From: Armatimonadota bacterium
GTDB taxonomy: Bacteria; Armatimonadota; Fimbriimonadia; Fimbriimonadales; Fimbriimonadaceae
Direction: 5' to 3'
Assembly: GCA_016223145.1 (NCBI GenBank)
Contig: JACRPN010000010.1
Location: forward strand, 19,196 to 83,195
DNA: 64,000 nt
This document shows positions 32,662 to 39,661 of this stretch, in pieces. A program made the translations under genes and the position numbers. The notes below the pieces were generated by a model. That model saw only the letters and a list, made by a program, of their open reading frames with translations, made no database searches and was not told the DNA's origin. The first letter of the stretch is position 1, and each line of letters starts with the position of its first letter.

Positions 32662-34014
32662 ATGCAAGACCCCGAGCCAGCCCCAAAGTCACCCAGGACC
32701 GGCGATGCCGGAAGGCTGCGCGCCGTTTGGAGGGACCCTTGGCTCTTGGCGTTTTGCGTCGCGGAGGTCGTTTTGGCGCCAGTGCTTCTTGCCAACAAGC
32801 TGCAGCGCTACTTTCGCGGAAGGAAGCGCTATGAGTTCGACAGGGTGCGCTGGAGCTGCAAGAGCCCGAGCCCAGAGGCTACACGGGTCTGGCGCGAGTC
32901 AGCGGGACCGAGAGTCGTGTTCGCCGGGGTGAGCTTTGGCGAACTGCAAATCATGGAGCAGGCCGCGCGGGCGCTCGTGGCGGCTCGGCCCGACGTTGCC
33001 GTCGCTTACTGCGTGCGCGACCCCGCGTCTCGGGAAGGGCTGGCGAGGCGTTCACCGCCGATCCCCGTGCTGCCCTGGCCCTATGAAAACCCTCTCTCGA
33101 TCTCTATTTGGCTTGAGCAATTCGATCCGAGCCTGGTGGTGTTCACTCAGAGTTTCCGGAACAGGCCGTTAGCGGTGGCGCTCAGGCGTTGGGGCTCGAA
33201 AGTGGCGCTACTGGATGGGATCGTGCATCCCCGGAGGTCGCTCTCGCATCGGCTTGGGATCGGGCTCTATCGGCACATTTTCCGTTCGTTCCACTTGATC
33301 CTGGTGCAGAACCGGAGCTCTCTGGAAGCCGCAGTGCCGTTCTTGGAGAAGGGGGCCCGGGTCGTGCTGGCTGGCGACATGAAGTTCGACGTGTCCATAG
33401 AGGCGCCTGATCGAGTCAGACTCGAATCCTTGAGGGAGTGGCTTTGCGCCGGCAATGATCCGGTTCTTGCGGCCGGAAGCACGGAGAGCGAGGCGGAGGA
33501 AGCAATGGTTCTGGAGGCGTTTTCAGTGATTCGGGCCAAGCGTCCAGCGCGCCTCCTCCTCGCCCCTCGGAAGGTGTCGCGGGGGCCCCGAATCGCCGAA
33601 ATGGCCGCCGAGCTGGGGCTTTCCGCGAGCCTGCGCAGGTCCGAACAGCCCGGTGCGGAAGTGTGCGTACTTGACACCCTTGGAGAACTCAAAACGGCCT
33701 ACTCCATGTGCTCCGCGGCCTACGTCGGCGGGAGCTTCGACGGCCACGGCCACAACATCCTGGAGCCTTTGGTTCACGGTGTGCCAACCTGTTACGGCAT
33801 GAGGCGCGGGCACTTTGGGGTGATGCAGATGGCGTGTGAGCGAGAAGGTTTGGGACACAGGGTGCAAGGCTCAGCGGACCTCTTGTCTTTTTGGGAGAAG
33901 TGTTTGGATGAACCTGGCATGGCCATGGTGACCAAAGTCACGGTGGAGGGGCTCTTGGAGCGGGAAAGGGGCGCAACCGAACGCTCCGTACAGGAACTCC
34001 TCGCCCTTTTGTAG
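32662..34014 (+). CDS. GT30-family (Kdo transferase-like) glycosyltransferase, paralog 2
   Basis: The 450-residue protein is similar end to end to the 30385-31776 product. It has an anchor helix (WLLAFCVAEVVLAPVLLANKL), the GE region (FAGVSFGELQIMEQAARAL), the LAGDMKFDV segment, and LDTLGELKTAYSMCSAAYVGGSFDGHGHNILEPLVHG. It differs from paralog 1 by lacking the Glu of the SEMYSFPN site (here FTQSFRNRPL), so donor or acceptor specificity may differ or activity may be lost. The stop is just before the MFS gene (34039), so the two may share a transcript. Confidence 0.85.
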   Translation: MQDPEPAPKSPRTGDAGRLRAVWRDPWLLAFCVAEVVLAPVLLANKLQRYFRGRKRYEFDRVRWSCKSPSPEATRVWRESAGPRVVFAGVSFGELQIMEQAARALVAARPDVAVAYCVRDPASREGLARRSPPIPVLPWPYENPLSISIWLEQFDPSLVVFTQSFRNRPLAVALRRWGSKVALLDGIVHPRRSLSHRLGIGLYRHIFRSFHLILVQNRSSLEAAVPFLEKGARVVLAGDMKFDVSIEAPDRVRLESLREWLCAGNDPVLAAGSTESEAEEAMVLEAFSVIRAKRPARLLLAPRKVSRGPRIAEMAAELGLSASLRRSEQPGAEVCVLDTLGELKTAYSMCSAAYVGGSFDGHGHNILEPLVHGVPTCYGMRRGHFGVMQMACEREGLGHRVQGSADLLSFWEKCLDEPGMAMVTKVTVEGLLERERGATERSVQELLALL

Positions 34015-34038
34015 TCAATCCTGATTCTCGGGTACACC

Positions 34039-35310
34039 TTGGGTGTGCGCATCTTCCGACACAGAGACTTTGCCGTTCTCTGGACCGGAGCGCTCCTTTC
34101 CTTCTTCGGGTCCTCCATCCAGACCTTGGCTCAGGGCTGGTTCGTTTATGACCTGACCGGCGACAAGTCGAAGCTTGCGCTGGTCATGTTCTTCAACTTC
34201 CTGCCGATTTCGCTCATCGGGCCGTTCATGGGCGCTGTCGCCGACATGGTGGACAAACGAAAGGCCCTTATCGCGTGCCAGTTGGTGTTTGCCTCGACGG
34301 CGCTGTTTCTGGGTCTGGCGACGGCGTTCAAGTTCGTCACTTACGAGCAGATCCTCGCGATGGCGCTGATCAACGGCGTGGTGCAGTCGATCGAGATGCC
34401 TACGCGCCAGTCGATCGTCGGACGCGTGGTGCCGTTCGACGAGATGCCGAAGGCCGTACCGATTCAGGCGATGACCTTCAACATTGCGCGCATCGCGGGG
34501 CCGCTCGTTGGGGGCTATTTACTGTCGTGGTACGGCGTTTCGTTCTGTTACTTCGCGAATACCTTTACGTATACGGCGCTAATCTTCGCGGTCTTGGCGA
34601 TTAGGGCAGACCTTCGGGCACACACGCGCGAGCCCCAGCCCATCAAGGACCTCATCACCGAAGGTGCTCGATACACGTGGGGCAACAAAGGGCTGCGTGT
34701 GCTCTTCATCCTCGAGGCCTCGGTGGCGGCGTTCGGGCTGCAATACGTCATGCTGATGCCGGCATTGGCGCGCGACCTTTGGCATCTCGACGAGCGCGGT
34801 TTGGGCCGTGTCACCGGCCTGATAGGCGTGGGCGCGATTCTCGGGCTCTTGATGGTTGCAAACATCCCCAAGCTCACCCTCAGGGTCCAGGCGATCCGCA
34901 CCGCCATCACGCTCATGGGGGTCGCTCTGATCACGCTCGGGCTGACGAACGTGGTCTGGCTCTCCTACGCGATGGTGTTCGTGGCGGGCATGTGTACGCT
35001 GGTGCAATTCAACACCACCAACACCCTGTTCCAGGTTCTCTCGCCGCCTAGGCTTCGCGGCCGAGTACTGGCGATGCACATGTGGGGCCTGACGGGCCTC
35101 AGCCCGTTCGGATCACTCTTCTTCGGATGGCTGGCGCAGAGGTCCAGCATTCACGTCTCGCTGGTGAGCGGCGGCATTCTGGTGCTGGTCTGCAGTCTGT
35201 TTGGCTGGAGCCAGTCGCGGGTGCTGATGGCCACCGCGCAGGAGCACGAGGCCGACCCGAGCGGAGGCGATGAATTCGTGTTGGCGCAAGGCGGGGCCGC
35301 GGGAAGATAG
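34039..35310 (+). CDS. MFS transporter (EntS/MFS_3-like exporter)
   Basis: This 423-residue permease has about twelve helices and the family start FRHRDFAVLWTGALLSFFGSSIQTLAQGWFVYDLTGDKSKLALV. The A-motif region (GAVADMVDKRKALI) and QSIEMPTRQSIVGRVVPFDEMPKAVPIQAMTFNIARIAGPLVGGYL also match. The family includes siderophore and drug exporters, and the substrate cannot be assigned. The start is TTG 34039 (GTG 34045 is possible). It is convergent with the DUF4382 gene at 35475, with an inverted-repeat array between them. Confidence 0.9.
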   Translation: MGVRIFRHRDFAVLWTGALLSFFGSSIQTLAQGWFVYDLTGDKSKLALVMFFNFLPISLIGPFMGAVADMVDKRKALIACQLVFASTALFLGLATAFKFVTYEQILAMALINGVVQSIEMPTRQSIVGRVVPFDEMPKAVPIQAMTFNIARIAGPLVGGYLLSWYGVSFCYFANTFTYTALIFAVLAIRADLRAHTREPQPIKDLITEGARYTWGNKGLRVLFILEASVAAFGLQYVMLMPALARDLWHLDERGLGRVTGLIGVGAILGLLMVANIPKLTLRVQAIRTAITLMGVALITLGLTNVVWLSYAMVFVAGMCTLVQFNTTNTLFQVLSPPRLRGRVLAMHMWGLTGLSPFGSLFFGWLAQRSSIHVSLVSGGILVLVCSLFGWSQSRVLMATAQEHEADPSGGDEFVLAQGGAAGR

Positions 35311-35314
35311 GGAG

Positions 35315-35467
35315 CAGGTTCTCAGGTGTTCAGGTTGTCAGGTTTTCGGGTGGTCAGGTGTTCAGGTTTTCAGGTGTTCAGGTGATCAGGTGGACAGGAT
35401 CGGGAGTCTAGATCAGCAGCCGATATCCCGACAACCCTGCAACCTGACCACCTGAAAACCCGAAAAC
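35315..35467. repeat. 8-nt minisatellite (CAGGTNNT)10 with an inverted partner
   Basis: Ten 8-nt units of CAGGTNNT run from 35315 to 35394 (e.g. CAGGTTCT, CAGGTGTT, CAGGTTTT, with one CGGGTGGT). After about 40 nt comes the reverse-complement type (AACCTGACCACCTGAAAACC... at 35441-35467). The two parts can pair in a long imperfect hairpin lying exactly between convergent genes, so it could act as a two-way terminator. The same direct-then-inverted layout occurs inside tilS. Confidence 0.9.
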
Positions 35468-35474
35468 CTCCTCC

Positions 35475-37184
35475 CTAGTCCTCCAGCTTCATTCGGGCGC
35501 ATTTGAGCTTGTTGAGCGCGGCTTCATAAAGTCCTTTGACCTCGATCGTCGAGCCCACCTTGACGAGTTCGAAGAAATCTGCCCTTCCGATAGACTCCCC
35601 ATCGGCGTTCTTGAAGGCCGTTCCTTCCAGAGCGATCGCGTTCACGTTCTTCCCGCTGAAAGCCTCGAACCCGCTCCACTCGGCAAGCGCAAACTCGAGC
35701 CTTCCATTCTCTGCGTCCACGTGGACCACGGTCCCACGCGCTTCGGCATCCTGGGCGCCGGCATCCTTAAGGCGAGCTTTGAGGGCGATGAGCGTGTCGC
35801 CGTCGAACGAACCCTTGACGGCCACTTTTGCGCCCACGCCTAATGCCTGGAAGAAGGCGGCCTTCTCCATGGCGGCGCCATCGGCGTTGAAGTACCGGGT
35901 GTCGTCGTTCGTTCCGATCGGCAACTGCTGGCCGGACGACCCCTGGAATCCCTCCCACTCCTTGAGTGACAGGACCCAGCTTCCGGCATCGGGGTTGGCG
36001 CTGACGACCAAGCCGAAAGCCTCGGCTTCCTCATGGCCATCTTCATCTTTGACGCGGACGCTCTTGGCCTCAAAGACCGCGTCTTCACCGCCCGAGTAGC
36101 TGCCTTCCGCGCCGACCTCGATGCCCGGATGCTGGGCGAGAATCGCGAAGAACTCGCCTTGGGTGAGGACCTGGCCGTGCCGCGACGTGAAGCGGGTGGC
36201 CAACGGGTCCACGTGGACTTTCACAGAATCGGAGCCCGGCATGAAGCCTTCGACCTCGCGGATCTTGACGAAGAAGGTCCCCGCGTCGCCGTTCCCATCA
36301 AACGAACTGCCCACGACGTGCTGAGGCTCGTCGTCCTCGTCCTTCTTGATCTTGACGGCCGTCGCGAGCACCGCACCCAATTCGGGTGAGAACACGCCGT
36401 CGACCTTCACGCGGTCTCCGTCCGCCAGCTTGGGGTTGGCGCTGCCGTCCCCGTTGAAAAACGCCGTGTTAGCGTCGGTGCGCACTTCGGTGCGCCAGCC
36501 GTGCTCGCCGTTCAGGGTGAACGCGAGGTTCGGCGCCTCGCCGCTGAGACCGGAGACGACGCCCTTGTATTCGTCGTGATCGTGCCGGTCGGGATCGTCG
36601 AGGCCGTTCTTGCTCCCTTCGACGACCTTGGCGCCCTGCACCAGCGCGCCGTCATCCCACCAATCGGAGAGCTTGAAATCGAGCACGATGTGGTTCTCGC
36701 CGTTCGACACGTCGACCGGGGCCGAGAAGGTCACGTCGAGGACCTTGTCGCCGCCCGCGTTCAGGTCGGCGAACTCCCTGTTCAAGCCGGTGGGCGAGCC
36801 GGTCGGGAAAAGCACGACCTCTTTGGCTAGCGTGATCCTGACTCCGGTGTAGGTCCCGTTGGGGAGCTTGTGCTCGCCAAGGAACATAAACCTGGACTGC
36901 CCGTTTTTGCTGAGGGCGCGCACGTTGACCTCTCTGCCGGCGGGGTCTTCAAAGGCGACCGTGGAGCTCGAGGCTCCAATCGCTTCGACCTTCTTGACGC
37001 TGACCCACACGCCGTCGTAACCGGCGTTGAGGTCATCGGTGAGGAACAGGCTGGCTTCGGCCGAGGCTGTGCCACCGCCTCCTCCGCCGCATCCGGCGAG
37101 GACGAGCGCCGACAAAACGGCGAAAGCGACGGCAAGGAGCCGCAGAAGTGGGGGGATTTTCGTCACGACAGCGGCCTTATGCAA
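35475..37184 (-). CDS. DUF4382/DUF5666 repeat lipoprotein, paralog 1
   Basis: This exported lipoprotein of 569 residues has a signal and lipobox (ALVLAGC) followed by poly-Gly. The N-terminal DUF4382 domain begins ASLFLTDDLNAGYDGVWVSVKKVEAI and contains LPNGTYTGVRITL. Then come four to five DUF5666-type modules, each with a pattern like FFVKIREVEGFMPGSDSVKVHV, TRFTSRHGQVLTQGEFFAIL and IEVGAEGSY. It is paralogous to the 37337-39028 product, side by side on the same strand. The function is unknown; family members are found in surface or extracellular proteins. The stop adjoins the hairpin array at 35315-35467. Confidence 0.87.
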   Translation of the reverse strand: MHKAAVVTKIPPLLRLLAVAFAVLSALVLAGCGGGGGGTASAEASLFLTDDLNAGYDGVWVSVKKVEAIGASSSTVAFEDPAGREVNVRALSKNGQSRFMFLGEHKLPNGTYTGVRITLAKEVVLFPTGSPTGLNREFADLNAGGDKVLDVTFSAPVDVSNGENHIVLDFKLSDWWDDGALVQGAKVVEGSKNGLDDPDRHDHDEYKGVVSGLSGEAPNLAFTLNGEHGWRTEVRTDANTAFFNGDGSANPKLADGDRVKVDGVFSPELGAVLATAVKIKKDEDDEPQHVVGSSFDGNGDAGTFFVKIREVEGFMPGSDSVKVHVDPLATRFTSRHGQVLTQGEFFAILAQHPGIEVGAEGSYSGGEDAVFEAKSVRVKDEDGHEEAEAFGLVVSANPDAGSWVLSLKEWEGFQGSSGQQLPIGTNDDTRYFNADGAAMEKAAFFQALGVGAKVAVKGSFDGDTLIALKARLKDAGAQDAEARGTVVHVDAENGRLEFALAEWSGFEAFSGKNVNAIALEGTAFKNADGESIGRADFFELVKVGSTIEVKGLYEAALNKLKCARMKLED

Positions 37185-37296
37185 CTATGGGACCCTCAAT
37201 CCCCAGGGGTTAATGCGGGATTGGGGCGCGTGAGGGTGCGTGAGGAGGGTGAGAGTGGTGAGGGTGCGTGGGAGGGAGACGTCGGGCTATGAGAGA

Positions 37297-37332
37297 GCCG
37301 CTGCCTTGCCGTTCTCACGGCAAGGCAGCGGC
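37297..37332 (-). terminator. Terminator-like hairpin, 15-bp perfect stem
   Basis: GCCGCTGCCTTGCCG (37297-37311) pairs with CGGCAAGGCAGCGGC (37318-37332) around a 6-nt loop. It lies 4 nt after the stop of the lipoprotein gene on the minus strand and is followed there by TCTCTCATAG. The stem strength and position support a terminator between the two paralogs, implying separate transcription of the 35475-37184 gene. Confidence 0.8.
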
Positions 37333-37336
37333 GCGA

Positions 37337-39028
37337 TCAGTCGTCCATCTTCACACGGACGGCGGTGATCGTCTGAGTGGAGCTGCTGTAGGTGCCTTTG
37401 ACCTCGACCGTGTCCCCGGCGCCCACCAGCGCGAAGAACTGGTCTCTCGTCACGGTGTTTCCGTCCTTGTCCCGGAAGTTCGTGGTTGCGCCGGCGTCCA
37501 CGTGAACTGCCAACCCGTGCGAACCGGAGAAGCCGAACCACTCCATCAGTGAGATGTCGATCACGAACGAACCGCCGTTGACCGCCGTGACCGTCCCCTT
37601 GGCTTCGGCCTCGTTCGATCCCAGGTCTTCGATCTTGATTCGCATCGCCGCAATCGTTCCGGCAGTGTAGTCACCCTTGACCTCGATCTTCTTGCCAACC
37701 GTCGCCGCCGCGAAGAACTGTTCCTTCGTCAGGCTCGCGCCGTTGTCGTCCATGAAGTGCGTGTTGCCGTCGGTGGTGATCGCGAGGACCGCGCCGGAAG
37801 AACTCTGGAAGCCCTCCCACTCGATGACGCTGATGTTCATCGTTCCCGCGGCTCCGTCGGCCGCCGTCACCGTTCCCTTGGCCTCGGCCTCGCCCGATTC
37901 GTCCTCGTTCTCGTCCTCGATCTTCAGCGACGTGGCTTCGAGGATGGTCTCAGCTCCGTTGGACACGGTTCCCTCGGCCTCAACCTCGATACCGGGGTTC
38001 GCTGCGAGAACCGCGAAAAACTCCGCCGAGGTGAGCACCAGGCCGCCGTGAGAACGGAACCGGGTCGTGGCCGGGTCGGCGTGCACCTTGATCGTTGAGG
38101 AATCGGGGACGAACCCCTCTGACTCGCGGATATCCACGACGAGCGTGCCATTGGCCTCGTCGAGGTTCGAACTCGGGCCCTTGACTTGGTGGGGATCTTC
38201 AGACTCGGAGCCCTTGATCTTGATCGAAGCGGCCGCCAGAGATGAGGTGCCGGGATCGAAGACGCCGCGAACTTCGACGCGCTTGCCGTTGGCGAGCGAA
38301 GGGTTCGTGGCGCCGTTGCCGTTATAGATCGCCGTCGAAGCATCGGTGGTGACGGTGATCGTGTTTCCAGCCCGGCTGTTCAGCGTAAAGGTGAGCGCGG
38401 GCGCCGTTCCGGTGAGCCCGGTGATCGTGCCGTGATAGTCGTCCTCCTCGTGGCGGGCAGGATCGTCGAGGCCCGAGGTGGAGCCATCGTCGATCGAGGC
38501 GCTCTGGACCTTTGTGCCGTCATCGGTCCACTTCGAAAGATCGAAGTCGAGGACCATTCGGGTCTTTGCGGCGCCCACCGACTTTGAGGCTGAAAACACC
38601 ACGTCGATGACTTTTAGGCCAGACCCGTTCAGGCCGGCAAACTCGCGGTTCTGTCCAGTGGTTGCACCGGTGGGAAAGAGCACGAGGTCCTTTTTCATCG
38701 TCACGCGCGCCCCGGTGTAGTCCCCTGCGGGAACCTTGTCGTCGCCAAGGTGAAGGAACTGCTGCGTGCCCGATTGGTTCAGCGCGCGAACGTCCACAAC
38801 CTTGCCCGTCGAGTCGTCGAACACGACCGTCGAGCCGCTCGCAGAGATCAGTTCGACCCGGGTGATGGCCACCCAGACCGAGTCATACCCCGCGTTGAGA
38901 TCGTCCGTCATGAACATGCTGACCGCGCCCGAGACGGCGCCGCCCCCGCCTCCGCCTCCACCGCAGCCGGCGATCAATGCCACCACCACGAGGGATAGCA
39001 GCCAGCCAATAAGGGTTCTGAGTTTCAC
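37337..39028 (-). CDS. DUF4382/DUF5666 repeat lipoprotein, paralog 2
   Basis: This is the 563-residue counterpart of the 35475-37184 product: signal plus lipobox (VALIAGC), eight Gly, then SMFMTDDLNAGYDSVWVAITRVELI (DUF4382). Several DUF5666 modules follow (VVDIRESEGFVPDSSTIKVHADPATTRFRSHGGLVLTSAEFFAVLAANPGIEVEAEG; ISVIEWEGFQSSSGAVLAITTDGNTHF). The modules are acidic and glycine-rich. The two proteins align along their whole length, which indicates tandem duplication. The start is ATG 39028. Confidence 0.87.
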   Translation of the reverse strand: MKLRTLIGWLLSLVVVALIAGCGGGGGGGGAVSGAVSMFMTDDLNAGYDSVWVAITRVELISASGSTVVFDDSTGKVVDVRALNQSGTQQFLHLGDDKVPAGDYTGARVTMKKDLVLFPTGATTGQNREFAGLNGSGLKVIDVVFSASKSVGAAKTRMVLDFDLSKWTDDGTKVQSASIDDGSTSGLDDPARHEEDDYHGTITGLTGTAPALTFTLNSRAGNTITVTTDASTAIYNGNGATNPSLANGKRVEVRGVFDPGTSSLAAASIKIKGSESEDPHQVKGPSSNLDEANGTLVVDIRESEGFVPDSSTIKVHADPATTRFRSHGGLVLTSAEFFAVLAANPGIEVEAEGTVSNGAETILEATSLKIEDENEDESGEAEAKGTVTAADGAAGTMNISVIEWEGFQSSSGAVLAITTDGNTHFMDDNGASLTKEQFFAAATVGKKIEVKGDYTAGTIAAMRIKIEDLGSNEAEAKGTVTAVNGGSFVIDISLMEWFGFSGSHGLAVHVDAGATTNFRDKDGNTVTRDQFFALVGAGDTVEVKGTYSSSTQTITAVRVKMDD

Positions 39029-39232
39029 TTGCTTGGTTCTCCTTGTGCCCTGCCCGCCGCCCCTGCGCCGCCTCTGTGGGTACCAGCGCGCCGGATCCAG
39101 GATAAGGGCCTACAGCTTCAAGAAGGACGTGGCGAGGGCGCCTGATACAAGCACGCTGGGAATAGCTGAATGTGAGCGGTTCACCGGCACGGCTTCGGCC
39201 CATGGAACCGGCGAGCGGTAGAATGAACCGGC

Positions 39233-39661
39233 ATGGCGCGCAAAGAACTCGAGGATTGGTTCTGGCAAGTCGATTCGAGCCTCAAGAAGCTCGCCGATGC
39301 GGTGGCGCAGTCGTCCGCGCTGAACGCGAACAGCCGCTGCTGGGCGCCGAGGGTTGACCTTGTCGAGCTGTCCGACCGCTTCGAGATTCGCGCCGAACTC
39401 GCCGGCGTTTCCCAGAGCGCGGTGCAGGTCCTCTACCTTCCCGACCGGCACACCGTCTTGATTCGGGGAGTGCGCGACCATGTGGCTGCGGAATCGGAGC
39501 CGATATTCTATGGCGCGTTTTCACGGGAGATCCAGTTGCCCGATGCTCCCGTCGAGGCCGACGCCATCTCCTCCCAATTGGGAAACGGCGTGCTCTGCGT
39601 GACCGTGCCCAAAGCGCGCGTACGAGTGGCCCATACTCGGATCACCGTTAGAAAAGTGTAA
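39233..39661 (+). CDS. Small heat-shock protein, Hsp20/alpha-crystallin family
   Basis: The 142-residue cytosolic chaperone holds unfolded proteins. The alpha-crystallin domain runs from about 38 to 138 (VDLVELSDRFEIRAELAGVSQSAVQVLYLPDRHTVLIRGVR ... FSREIQLPDAPVEADAISSQLGNGVLCVTVPKA). The signature A-x-L-x-n-G-V-L appears as QLGNGVLCVTVPK. The C-terminal I-x-I motif is degenerate (RITV). The stop TAA overlaps the lon ATG by one base, making a chaperone-protease operon. There is no CIRCE element upstream. Confidence 0.92.
   Translation: MARKELEDWFWQVDSSLKKLADAVAQSSALNANSRCWAPRVDLVELSDRFEIRAELAGVSQSAVQVLYLPDRHTVLIRGVRDHVAAESEPIFYGAFSREIQLPDAPVEADAISSQLGNGVLCVTVPKARVRVAHTRITVRKV

Noticed and set aside
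39029..39232. CIRCE heat-shock operator upstream of hsp20-lon
   Set aside because: TTAGCACTC-N9-GAGTGCTAA or a near match is not present.
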